Shown: positions 42,376 through 54,556 of the stretch, piece by piece
Layout: each line of letters opens with the position of its first letter
Position numbering within the stretch: the first letter of the stretch is position 1
Source of the DNA: Mesostigma viride
Taxonomy: Eukaryota > Streptophyta > Mesostigmatophyceae > Mesostigmatales > Mesostigmataceae
NCBI GenBank assembly: GCA_009746045.1
Contig: RPFO01000213.1
Coordinates: forward strand, 2,784,837 to 2,848,836
Direction of reading: 5' to 3'
Length of the DNA: 64,000 nt
Notes under the pieces: generated by a model
Seen by the model: only the letters and a program-made list of their open reading frames with translations
Databases searched by the model: none
What the model was told of the DNA's origin: nothing
Program-made: the position numbers and the translations under genes

Positions 42376-43592
42376 ATGGTGCGCGCACCCCTTGCGGTAG
42401 GGGCCATGGCGACTGCCTTTAGACGAAACGTGACAAATCTGGCACGCGGAAAGCAGAAATGCTCGATTGTTGGAGAAAATTAGTTACTGATTCTAATTTA
42501 TGGCGGGATGGTTGCGATCTATAATGTCGCGGGCTTTTTTTCTTTGCCATCGGCAGGGGGGGTCCGGCCTGAATTTCTGTCGGGATGAATAAAGTATATT
42601 GGATGCCTGCCGGGTTGATTGTCGATTGTTGCCAGTTTTGATGGTCGTAAGGAAAGCTAGTTTAATGATGTTTCTAAAGCCGTAAAAATTCCCGCTGCTA
42701 TCTTTACCTTTCCCGTCATTTTGCGGTAAGATAACATTAGCCCTGCGCGATGCGTACTGCCCAACCACTCCATGAAAGGGTGGACTTTCTTGTGCGCCTG
42801 GGCACGAATAAATGCCCGTTATGGTACGTTCTTGTGTTAAACGTCTTAAGCTTGCGTTTTCCTGCTTTCTTACCTCGTTGAGCGTAAGCTTTTTGCCTTC
42901 TTTCCGGCCAGATGCAGCCAGAAAGTTGCGGGTCCTGGCGCTGCATCGCTGGATTCCTGGGTGTCTTTTAGCTAGTTAATCGTCTGTGACGTGGCTGGCT
43001 TTCTGCAGCGCGTGGCCCGCAACCTGTCGGGAAGGTGTAATGCTTTTATTTCCATGCTTCTCTGAAATTTCTTTTGCTTTATAGACAGTTGTGTTCGAGG
43101 AAATTCACGCGGTCTTCCTAAGCAGCGGCATCATTTTCCCCAGACACTGACGAGCTGGCACCTGTCTCCTAAAGAGAGCGGCTCGTGCTTGTTAGAAAGG
43201 AGGCAGTGTGCATTTTGCGGGACACAATGCTTTGGTGGCACATGCGTCAGGTAGGCTGTTCCAATGGTCTCTTCACCTTTCCCACTGAGTAAATGTTAGC
43301 ATTTGTCATGCTAACCAGAGCAGCTAGCCACAGGTTGGCTGGATAAAAAGTCAGCTTATTTTCTCTTTATATACTGCGTGTGTGGTCCTCCACGTGTCCG
43401 GCTTGTTGGGCATTTTGGAAGAGGGTTTATAATGTGTTGTTGGGTGGAACAACTTGGTTGTTGGCACAAAATCACACATTATTAGCCTGAGATAGGCATG
43501 ACATATGCTGCTCAGGCGTGTCGTCCTACCAGCCTTGTTGTTAAGGGTAGACTCACAAGGCTGGCTGTGCCGATGGAGGGGTGGGGCGTGCT
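42376..43592. mobile_element. Truncated relative of the 52.6-kb TTAA element
   Basis: This segment of about 1.2 kb is nearly identical, in the same orientation, to about 52722-53940, from GTGCGCGCACCCCTTGCGG to TGGAGGGGTGGGGCGT. It lacks the GGGGACTCG terminus and the far end, so it is a partial copy of the element that interrupts the satellite on the other side. Corresponding protein-like stretches (- strand) carry indels relative to the other copy. Confidence 0.8.
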
Positions 43593-44090
43593 AGCCCCCC
43601 CCACACCCACGCATGCATGCTAGCCCACCCCCACACCCACGCATGCATGCTAGCCCCGGCCCCCCCACACCCACGCATGCATGCTAGCCCCCCCCACACC
43701 CACGCATGCATGCTAGCCCACACTCACACCCACGCATGCATGCTAGCCCACCCCCACACCCACGCATGCATGCTAGCCCCCCCCACACCCACGCATGCAT
43801 GCCAGCCCCCCCCACACCCACGCATGCATGACAGCCCCCCCACACACCCACGCATGCATGCTAGCCCCCCACACACACCCACGCATGCATGCCAGCCCCC
43901 ATACACACCCACGCATGCATGCCAGCCCCCCCCACACTTACGCATGCATGCTAGCCCCCACACACACCCACGCATGCATGCCAGCCCCCCACACACCCAC
44001 GCATGCAGGCTAGCCCCCCCCACACCCACGCATGCATGCCAGCCCACCCCCACACCCACGCGTGCATGCCAGCCCACCCCTAGCTTGAGC
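43593..44090. repeat. Minisatellite of about 28-33 bp with CACGCATGCATGC core
   Basis: About sixteen copies of a unit reading roughly TAGCCCCCCCCACACCCACG followed by CATGCATGC. Variation is mainly in the length of the C run and in CACA insertions. The His/Pro/Cys-rich frames over it are repeat artefacts. Confidence 0.93.
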
Positions 44091-44344
44091 GTGCTTGTAA
44101 AGTTTTTGCATGGTTTATTAAAATGAGTGGAATATGTATTTATTGCATTAAATGTTAATTTTATCATGAATGAAAATGGTCAACATTGCCGAAGTGCCCC
44201 TAAATTGCTCAATATTGTGTGCTCAAGAATTCAATGAGGATTGTCATCATGGAAACCCGCACAAATTCACGATTCCGGGCATGCATGTGAAAGTATCAAG
44301 AACAATTTTCAATTAAGAATGGTATCTCATTGTTCCATGAATCA
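44091..44344. other. Short unique spacer
   Basis: AT-rich sequence between the minisatellite and the satellite array. Nothing recognised. Confidence 0.5.
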
Positions 44345-44833
44345 ATATGACTCCATGTACGTAGACAAGCCATGATGACCCATGGGAGCCTGAATCCTCA
44401 TCATTAAATACATAAATGCCACCCATGTACGTAGACGGGCCATGATGACACCAATGGAGCCTGAATCCTCATCATTAATTACATAAATGCCAACCATGTA
44501 CATACACGGGCAATGATGACACCATGGGAGCCTGAATCCTCATCACATAAATGCCAACCATGTACGTAGGCCAGCCATGATGACACTATATGGGAGCCTG
44601 AATCCTCATCATTAATTTCATACATGCCAACAACACGTAGACGGGCCATAATGACACCACGGGAGCCTGAATCCTCATCATTTTTTTTTCTTTGACATCC
44701 ATGTACGTAGGCCAGCCATGATGACACCATGGGAGCCTGAATCCTCATCATTTTTTTTCTGAGACATCCATGTACGTAGGCCAGCCATGATGACACCATG
44801 GGAGCCTGAATCCTCATCATTAAATCCATACAT

Positions 44834-45152
44834 TCATTGAGAATGATAGATTACGGAGGTGAGATAGGCATGCAACATAAGGAAAAACCCGATAACTGGG
44901 AGAATAACCCTGAAGAAATTAATAGTAATCTGATACAGACATCCAAGGATCACGCCAGCGGCACAAGGTACAACTAACTAGACATCACAAAACTACACGC
45001 AGCAACAGCGCTGCCGGCCCACCATGCAGGCCTGGAAGGGATCTAGACCGCATGGGTCGCGACAAAGTCGGCCCGGGTGCGGCGGAATAACACATCAGCC
45101 ACGGTGCGAGTGAGGGCGAGTGACAGGCGCTGCCGCCAATACGAGGACCAAA
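44834..45152 (-). mobile_element. SINE-like 319-bp element, satellite copy 1
   Basis: It is flanked by TAAATCCATACAT (44821-44833) and TAAATACATACAT (45153-45165), a 13-bp target duplication with one change. It is homologous to 48052-48370 and, inverted, to 3813-4126 in the ARC6 intron. Confidence 0.85.
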
Positions 45153-48051
45153 TAAATACATACATGCCATCCATGTACGTAGACAGGCCATGATGACACC
45201 ATGGGAGCCTGAATCCTCATCAATTACTATTCCTTGACATCCATGTACGTAGACGGGCCATGATGACACCATGGGAGCCTGAATCCTCATCATTTTGTTT
45301 TCTTTGACATCCATGTACATACGTAGGCCAGCCATGATGACACCAATGGAGCCTGAATCCTCATCATTAATTACATACATGCCATCCATGTACGTAGACA
45401 GGCCATGATGACACCATGGGAGCCTGAATCCTCATCATTTACTATTCCTTGACATCCATGTACGTAGACAGGCCATGATGACACCATGGGAGCCTGAATC
45501 CTCATCATTTTTTTTTCTTTGACATCCATGTACATACGTAGGCCAGCCATGATGACACCAATGGAGCCTGAATCCTCATCATTAATTACATGTACATGCC
45601 ATCCATGTACGTAGACGGGCCATGATGACCCCATGGGAGCCTGAATCCTCATCATGAATTACATAAATGCCACCCATGTACGTAGACGGGCCATGATGAC
45701 ACCAATGGAGCCTGAATCCTCATCATTAATTACATAAATGCCAACCATGTACATACACGGGCAATGATGACACCATGGGAGCCTGAATCCTCATCATTAA
45801 TTACATAAATGCCAACCATGTACGTAGGCCAGCCATGATGACACTATGGGATCCTGAATACTCATCATTAACTTCATACATGCCAACAACACGTAGACGG
45901 GCCATAATGACACCACGGGAGCCTGAATCCTCATCATTTTTTTTTCTTTGACATCCATGTACGTAGGCCAGCCATGATGACACCATGGGAGCCTGAATCC
46001 TCATCATTTTTTTTCTGAGACATCCATGTACGTAGGCCAGCCATGATGACACCATGGGAGCCTGAATCCTCATCATTAAATACATACATGCCATCCATGT
46101 ACGTAGACAGGCCATGATGACACCATGGGAGCCTGAATCCTCATCATTTACTATTCCTTGACATCCATGTACGTAGACGGGCCATGATGACACCATGGGA
46201 GCCTGAATCCTCATCATTTTTTTTTCTTTGACATCCATGTACATACGTAGGCCAGCCATGATGACACCAATGGAGCCTGAATCCTCATCATTAATTACAT
46301 ACATGCCATCCATGTACGTAGACAGGCCATGATGACACCATGGGAGCCTGAATCCTCATCATTTACTATTCCTTGACATCCATGTACGTAGACGGGCCAT
46401 GATGACACCATGGGAGCCTGAATCCTCATCATTAAATACATACATGCCATCCATGTACGTAGACAGGCCATGATGACACCATGGGAGCCTGAATCCTCAT
46501 CATTTACTATTCCTTGACATCCATGTACGTAGACGGGCCATGATGACACCATGGGAGCCTGAATCCTCATCATTTTGTTTTCTTTGACATCCATGTACAT
46601 ACGTAGGCCAGCCATGATGACACCAATGGAGCCTGAATCCTCATCATTAATTACATACATGCCATCCATGTACGTAGACAGGCCATGATGACACCATGGG
46701 AGCCTGAATCCTCATCACTCAGACATTTACTATTCCTTGACATCCATGAACGTGGACGGGCCATGATGACACCATGGGAGCCTGAATCCTCATGATTTAC
46801 TATTCCTTGACATCCATGTACGTAGGCCAGCCATGGAGACACCATGGGAGCCTGAATCCTCCTCATTAATTACATACATGCCATCCATGTACGTAGACAA
46901 GCCATGATGACCCCATGGGAGCCTGAATCCTCATCATTTTTTTTTTCTTTGACATCCATGTACGTAGACGGGCCATGATGACACCATGGGAGCCTGAATC
47001 CTCATCATTAATTACATAAATGACATCCATGTACGTAGACGGGCCATGATGACACCATGGGAGCCTGAATCCTCATCATTAATTACATACTTGCCATTCA
47101 TGTACGTAGACGGCCCATGGAGACACCATGGGAGCCTGAATCCTCATCATTTACTATTCCTTGACATCCATGTACGTAGACGGGCCATGATGACACCATG
47201 GGAGCCTGAATCCTCATCATTAATTATATAAATGCCATCCATGTACGTAGACGGGCGATGATGACACCATGGGAGCCTAAATCCTCCTCATTAATTACAT
47301 AAATGCCATCCATGTACGTAGGCCAGCCATGGAGACACCATGGGAGCCTGAATCCTCCTCATTAATTACATAAATGCCAACCATGTACGTAGACAAGCCA
47401 TGATGACACCATGGGAGCCTGAATCCTCATCATTTACTATTCCTTGACATCCATGTACGTAGGCCAGCCATGATGACACCAATGGAGCCTGAATCCTCTT
47501 CATTTTTTTTATGAGAGGATTCAGGTTACATAAATGCCAACCATGTAGGTATAGACAAGCCATGATGACACCATGGGAGCCTGAATCCTCATCATTAAAT
47601 ACATAAATGCCATCCATGTACGTAGGCCAGCCATGGAGACACCATGGGAGCCTGAATCCTCCTCATTAATTACATAAATGCCAACCATGTACGTATACAA
47701 GCCATGATGACACCATGGGAGCCTGAATCCTCATCATTTACTATTCCTTGACATCCATGTACGTAGGCCAGCCATGATGACACCAATGGAGCCTGAATCC
47801 TCTTCATTTTTTTTATGAGAGGATTCAGGTTACATAAATGCCAACCATGTACGTAGACAAGCCATGATGACACCATGGGAGCCTGAATCCTCATCATTTA
47901 AACTATTCCTTGACATCCATGTACGTAGGCCAGCCATGATGACACCATGGGAGCCTGAATCCTCATCATTTTTTTTCTGAGACATCCATGTACGTAGGCC
48001 AGCCATGATGACACCATGGGAGCCTGAATCCTCATCATTAAATACATACAT

Positions 48052-48370
48052 TCATTGAGAATGATAGATTACGGAGGTGAGATAGGCATGCAACATAAGG
48101 AAAAACCCGATAACTGGGAGAATAACCCTGAAGAAATTAATAGTAATCTGACACAGACATCCAAGGATCACGCCAGCGGCACAAGGTACAACTAACTAGA
48201 CATCACAAAACTACACGCAGCAACAGCGCTGCCGGCCCACCATGCAGGCCTGGAAGGGATCTAGACCGCATGGGTCGCGACAAAGTCGGCCCGGGTGCGG
48301 CGGAATAACACATCAGCCACGGTGCGAGTGAGGGCGAGTGACAGGCGCTGCCGCCAATACGAGGACCAAA
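48052..48370 (-). mobile_element. SINE-like 319-bp element, satellite copy 2
   Basis: It is flanked by perfect 13-bp repeats TAAATACATACAT (48039-48051 and 48371-48383). It sits at the equivalent site to copy 1, 3218 bp downstream, so it arose by duplication of the surrounding satellite segment and not by a second insertion. Confidence 0.88.
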
Positions 48371-48471
48371 TAAATACATACATGCCATCCATGTACGTAG
48401 ACAGGCCATGATGACACCATGGGAGCCTGAATCCTCATCATTTACTATTCCTTGACATCCATGTACGTAGA

Positions 48472-49422
48472 AGTTGCACAAGCTACTGCTTATACTTTTT
48501 ATGCGGAAACCTTTTCGCTAAGGTTAACGCATATTCTTACATCCTGCGCAGGATGTAAGAATATGCGTTAACCTTAGCGAAAAGGTTTCCGCATAAAAAG
48601 TATAAGCAGTAGCTTGTGCAACTTAAAACCTTTGCGCGTTGGGGCGGAATATTAAGCGGCTCCCTAACTAGGGTTTACTTCCGCATCGAATTACTAATTC
48701 GATATCGAATTACTGATTCGATATTAATCCCGGGAAGGTCCGATATCTACCTCGCTAGGCGATTAATTAGGTCCGACCGGTGCCCCGGCGGATCCTCCCA
48801 AATAATCCCTACTCGGCACTGGCCCCACGAGGTTTCGAACCCATGACTTCCGCGCCGCGCCGGTTCTAAGTTGCACAAGCTACTGCTTATACTTTTTATG
48901 CGGAAACCTTTTCGCTAAGGTTAACGCATATTCTTACATCCTGCGCAGGATGTAAGAATATGCGTTAACCTTAGCGAAAAGGTTTCCGCATAAAAAGTAT
49001 AAGCAGTAGTGTAGCTTGTACAACTTAGAACCGGCGCGGCGCGGAAGTCACGGGTTCGAAACCTCGTGGGGTCAGTGCCGAGTAGGGATTATTTGGGAGG
49101 ATCCGCCGGGGCACCGGTCGGACCTAATTAATCGCCTAGCGAGGTAGATATCGGACCTTCCCGGGATTAATATCGAATCAGTAATTCGATATCGAATTAG
49201 TAATTCGATGCGGAAGTAAACCCTAGTTAGGGAGCCGCTTAATATTCCGCCCCAACGCGCAAAGGTTTTAAGTTGCACAAGCTACTGCTTATACTTTTTA
49301 TGCGGAAACCTTTTCGCTAAGGTTAACGCATATTCTTACATCCTGCGCAGGATGTAAGAATATGCGTTAACCTTAGCGAAAAGGTTTCCGCATAAAAAGT
49401 ATAAGCAGTAGCTTGTGCAACT
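48472..49422. mobile_element. 951-bp nested palindromic foldback element
   Basis: The structure is P-S-P-S(inverted)-P. P is a 152-bp perfect hairpin with 76-bp arms and no loop (48472-48623 and 49271-49422; the middle copy 48869-49025 has a 5-bp extra TGTAG). S is 245 bp (48624-48868) and its inverted copy (49026-49270) differs at about two bases. Ends are AGTTGCACAAGC and GCTTGTGCAACT. A 5-bp target duplication GTAGA flanks it (48467-48471 and 49423-49427). S carries GGTTCGAAACC, a perfect match to the pol III B-box consensus (48831-48841 on -, 49053-49063 on +). No transposase is encoded. Confidence 0.93.
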
Positions 49423-52400
49423 GTAGACGGGCCATGATGACACCATGGGAGCCTGAATCCTCATCATTTTGTTTTCTTTGACATCCATGTACATACGTAG
49501 GCCAGCCATGATGACACCAATGGAGCCTGAATCCTCATCATTAATTACATACATGCCATCCATGTACGTAGACAGGCCATGATGACACCATGGGAGCCTG
49601 AATCCTCATCATTTACTATTCCTTGACATCCATGTACGTAGACGGGCCATGATGACACCATGGGAGCCTGAATCCTCATCATTTTTTTTTCTTTGACATC
49701 CATGTACATACGTAGGCCAGCCATGATGACACCAATGGAGCCTGAATCCTCATCATTAATTACATGTACATGCCATCCATGTACGTAGACGGGCCATGAT
49801 GACCCCATGGGAGCCTGAATCCTCATCATGAATTACCTAAATGCCACCCATGTACGTAGACGGGCCATGATGACACCAATGGAGCCTGAATCCTCATCAT
49901 TAATTACATAAATGCCAACCATGTACATACACGGGCAATGATGACACCATGGGAGCCTGAATCCTCATCATTAATTACATAAATGCCAACCATGTACGTA
50001 GGCCAGCCATGATGACACTATGGGATCCTGAATACTCATCATTAATTTCATACATGCCAACAACACGTAGACGGGCCATAATGACACCACGGGAGCCTGA
50101 ATCCTCATCATTTTTTTTTCTTTGACATCCATGTACGTAGGCCAGCCATGATGACACCATGGGAGCCTGAATCCTCATCATTTTTTTTCTGAGACATCCA
50201 TGTACGTAGGCCAGCCATGATGACACCATGGGAGCCTGAATCCTCATCATTAAATACATACATGCCATCCATGTACGTAGACAGGCCATGATGACACCAT
50301 GGGAGCCTGAATCCTCATCATTTACTATTCCTTGACATCCATGTACGTGGACGGGCCATGATGACACCATGGGAGCCTGAATCCTCATCATTTTTTTTTC
50401 TTTGACATCCATGTACATACGTAGGCCAGCCATGATGACACCAATGGAGCCTGAATCCTCATCATTAATTACATACATGCCATCCATGTACGTAGACAGG
50501 CCATGATGACACCATGGGAGCCTGAATCCTCATCATTTACTATTCCTTGACATCCATGTACGTAGACGGGCCATGATGACACCATGGGAGCCTGAATCCT
50601 CATCATTAAATACATACATGCCATCCATGTACGTAGACAGGCCATGATGACACCATGGGAGCCTGAATCCTCATCATTTACTATTCCTTGACATCCATGT
50701 ACGTAGACGGGCCATGATGACACCATGGGAGCCTGAATCCTCATCATTTTGTTTTCTTTGACATCCATGTACATACGTAGGCCAGCCATGATGACACCAA
50801 TGGAGCCTGAATCCTCATCATTAATTACATACATGCCATCCATGTACGTAGACAGGCCATGATGACACCATGGGAGCCTGAATCCTCATCACTCAGACAT
50901 TTACTATTCCTTGACATCCATGTACGTGGACGGGCCATGATGACACCATGGGAGCCTGAATCCTCATGATTTACTATTCCTTGACATCCATGTACGTAGG
51001 CCAGCCATGGAGACACCATGGGAGCCTGAATCCTCCTCATTAATTACATACATGCCATCCATGTACGTAGACAAGCCATGATGACCCCATGGGAGCCTGA
51101 ATCCTCATCATTTTTTTTTCTTTGACATCCATGTACGTAGACGGGCCATGATGACACCATGGGAGCCTGAATCCTCATCATTAATTACATAAATGACATC
51201 CATGTACGTAGACGGGCCATGATGACACCATGGGAGCCTGAATCCTCATCATTAATTACATACTTGCCATTCATGTACGTAGACGGGCCATGGAGACACC
51301 ATGGGAGCCTGAATCCTCATCATTTACTATTCCTTGACATCCATGTACGTAGACGGGCCATGATGACACCATGGGAGCCTGAATCCTCATCATTAATTAC
51401 ATAAATGCCATCCATGTACGTAGACGGGCGATGATGACACCATGGGAGCCTAAATCCTCCTCATTAATTACATAAATGCCATCCATGTACGTAGGCCAGC
51501 CATGGAGACACCATGGGAGCCTGAATCCTCATCATTAATTACATAAATGCCAACCATGTACGTAGACAAGCCATGATGACACCATGGGAGCCTGAATCCT
51601 CATCATTTATGTACTATTCCTTGACATCCATGTACGTAGACGGGCCATGATGACACCAATGGAGCCTGAATCCTCTTCATTTTTTTTATGAGAGGATTCA
51701 GGTTACATAAATGCCAACCATGTAGGTATAGACAAGCCATGATGACACCATGGGAGCCTGAATCCTCATCATTAAATACATAAATGCCATCCATGTACGT
51801 AGGCCAGCCATGGAGACACCATGGGAGCCTAAATCCTCCTCATTAATTACATAAATGCCAACCATGTACGTATACAAGCCATGATGACACCATGGGAGCC
51901 TGAATCCTCATCATTTACTATTCCTTGACATCCATGTACGTAGGCCAGCCATGATGACACCAATGGAGCCTGAATCCTCTTCATTTTTTTTATGAGAGGA
52001 TTCAGGTTACATAAATGCCAACCATGTACGTAGACAAGCCATGATGACACCATGGGAGCCTGAATCCTCATCATTTAAACTATTCCTTGACATCCATGTA
52101 CGTAGACGGGCCATGATGACACCATGGGAGCCTGAATCCTCATCATTAATTACATAAATGCCAACCATGTACGTAGACGGGCCATTATGACACCATGGGA
52201 GCCTGAATCCTCATCATTAAAAAAATACATGCCATCCATGTACGTAGGCCAGCCATGATGACACCATGGGAGCCTAAATCCTCCTCATGAATTACATAAA
52301 TGCCAACCATGTACGTAGGCCAGCCATGGAGACACCATGGGAGCCTGAATCCTCATAATTAATTACATAAATGCCAACCATGTACGTAGACAAGCCATGA

Positions 52401-52870
52401 TGACACCATGGGAGCCTGAATCCTCATCATTAATTACATACTTGCCATTCATGTACGTAGACGGGCCATGGAGACACCATGGGAGCCTGAATCCTCATCA
52501 TTTACTATTCCTTGACATCCATGTACGTAGACGGGCCATGATGACACCATGGGAGCCTGAATCCTCATCATTACTTACATAAATGCCATCCATGTACGTA
52601 GACGGGCGATGATGACACCATGGGAGCCTAAATCCTTCTCATTAAGGGGACTCGGCGCGGCGAATATTTTCCGCGCCAAAAAAATTCCGCGGTACCCTCC
52701 GTACCGTGAAAAGTGGGTGCACGGTGCGCGCACCCCTTGCGGATTCAAGTGGCCATGGCGACTGCTTTTAGACGAAACGTGACAAATCTGGCTCGCGGAA
52801 AGCAGAAAAAATGCTCGATTCTTGGAGAAAATTAGTTACTGATTCTAATTTATGGTGGGATAGTTGCGAT

Positions 52871-53371
52871 CTATAATGTCGCGGGCTCTTTTTCTTTACC
52901 ATCGGCAGGGGGGGTCCGGCCTGAATTTCTGTCGGGATGAATAAAGTATAATGGATGCCTGCAGGTGTGATTGTCGATTGTTGCCAGTTTTGATGGTCCT
53001 ACTGTAATGGAAGCTAGTTTAATGATGTTTCTAAAGCCGTAAAAATTCCCGCTGCTATCTTTACCTTTCCCGTCATTTTGCGATAAGATAACATTAGGCC
53101 TGCGCGATGCGCGCCCGACCTCTCCATGAAAGGGTGGACTTTCTTGTGCGCCTGGGCACGAATAAATGCCCGTTATGGTACGTTCTTGTATTAAACGTCC
53201 TAAGATAGCGCTTTCCTGCTTTCTTAGCTCGTTGAGCGTAAGCTTTTTGCCTTCTTTCCGGCCAGATGCAGCCATGAAGTTGCGGGTCCTGGCGCTGCAT
53301 CGCTGGATTCCTGGATGTTTTTTAGCAAGTTCGTCTGTGACGTGGCTGGCTTGCTGCAGCGCGTGGCCCAC
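52871..53371 (-). CDS. Unrecognised 166-codon frame in the TTAA element
   Basis: The frame starts at ATG 53371 and reads through RKEGKKLTLNELRKQE, GIYSCPGAQESPPF and NVILSQNDGKGKDSSGNFYG. I do not recognise it. The copy at about 42493-42990 keeps parts of the same protein but needs frame changes, so it is either a decaying gene fragment or a chance frame. It is oriented away from the element's right end. No catalytic motif is visible. Confidence 0.25.
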   Translation of the reverse strand: MGHALQQASHVTDELAKKHPGIQRCSARTRNFMAASGRKEGKKLTLNELRKQESAILGRLIQERTITGIYSCPGAQESPPFHGEVGRASRRPNVILSQNDGKGKDSSGNFYGFRNIIKLASITVGPSKLATIDNHTCRHPLYFIHPDRNSGRTPPADGKEKEPATL

Positions 53372-54556
53372 AACCTGTCGGGAAGGTGTAATGCTTTTAT
53401 TTCCATGCTTCTCTGAAATTTCTTTTGCTTTATAGACAGTTGTGTTCGAGGAAATTCACGCGGTCTTCCTAAGCAGCGGCATCATTTTCCCCAGACACTG
53501 ATGAGCTGGCACCTGTCTCCTAAAGAAAGTGGCTCCTGCTTGTTAGAAAGGAGGCAGTGTGCATTTTGCGGGACACAATGCTTTGGTGGCACATGCGTCA
53601 GGTAGGTTGTTCCAATGGTCTCTTCACCTTTCCCACTGAGTAAATGATAGCCTTTGTCATGCTAACCAGAGCAGCTAGCCACAGGTTGGCTGGATAAAAA
53701 GTCAGCTTATTTTCTCTTTATATACTGCGTGTGTGGTCCTCCACATGTCCGGCTTGTTGGGCATTTTGGAAGAGGGTTTTTAATGTGTTGTTGGGTGGAA
53801 CAACTTGGTTGTTGGCACCAAAATAACACATTATTAGCCTGAGATAGGCATGACATATGCTGCTCAGGCGTGTTGTCCTACCAGCCTTGTTGTTAAGGGT
53901 AGACTCACAAGGCTGGCTGTGCCGATGGAGGGGTGGGGCGTATGACGCTCCGGACATCCTCCTCACACTCCGTGATCAAAGTGGGCATGTTTTTGGGTGT
54001 CTAGGGTAGCAAAACAGATGTCATTTTGGCTCAGCACTAGCTCAATTCTCTTTTAGCGTCTACCCAGGTGTCACAGGAAAATCAATAACTTGAGCTACGC
54101 TTGTCAGAATGAGCTCAAACTTTGGGGTTGTGTTTCCCCCCACTCAATGGAATTTAAAATGTATGGATGACCCAATCTGATGTGCTAATGATTTGATTTA
54201 TTTTTTTTGGCTCAAAAAAGTACCCATTTTGCGGGAAAATTAATAACTCAAACAAATGTGACCATTTTGGCCATGTAAATAGCCCAGCTTTTAAAAAAGT
54301 GGGGGAACTTTGCAGAAATGTATGGGCAGGTCATTTGGATAAGTGGTTTGTCTTGGGCAAAATATCTCATAAATAGCGTCTTTTTCTATTTTTAGCTCGC
54401 CACCGGTGCGTGGTTGGGGGTAGTACCCCCAACAAGTGGTGGCATGAATGTCCAAACATCATATTTATGGTACTCAATCATCACTAGATGGTTCGCGAGT
54501 GCATTGGAACTGATATTCATTAAAGTCAGTTTTTCAGGCTTTTGGACGTGCGAGTC

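Larger units (their letters stand above)
44345..52645. repeat. 70-71-bp satellite array
   Basis: Roughly 95 monomers. Each has a conserved core of about 56 bp (CATCCATGTACGTAGACGGG, CCATGATGACACCATGGGAG, CCTGAATCCTCATCAT) and a linker of about 14-16 bp drawn from a few types: TTAATTACATAAATGC, TTAAATACATACATGC, TTTACTATTCCTTGA, TTTTTTTTTCTTTGA and TTTTTTTCTGAGA. The array is interrupted by two copies of a SINE-like element and a 951-bp foldback. A 4.6-kb element splits off its last few monomers, which resume at 57261. A segment of about 3.2 kb is duplicated within it (about 44700-47917 and 47918-52090). Repeated DEDSGSHGVIMA-like frames on the - strand follow from the period and are not evidence of coding. 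Confidence 0.95.

Noticed and set aside
43581-44167. His/Pro/Cys-rich frames on both strands
   Set aside because: Explained entirely by the CACGCATGC minisatellite.
48624-48846. Frames of 68-76 codons in both S modules of the foldback
   Set aside because: Identical because the modules are inverted copies. No protein family is recognised, and a palindromic non-autonomous element explains them.
44479-52074. Many - strand frames with DEDSGSHGVIMA-type repeats
   Set aside because: They are the 70-71-bp satellite read in open phases, without conserved starts, and disrupted by monomer length changes.
44345-52645. Repeat-spacer look resembling a CRISPR array
   Set aside because: The core is about 56 bp, the 'spacers' are only about five recurring types, there are no cas genes, and the DNA is eukaryotic.
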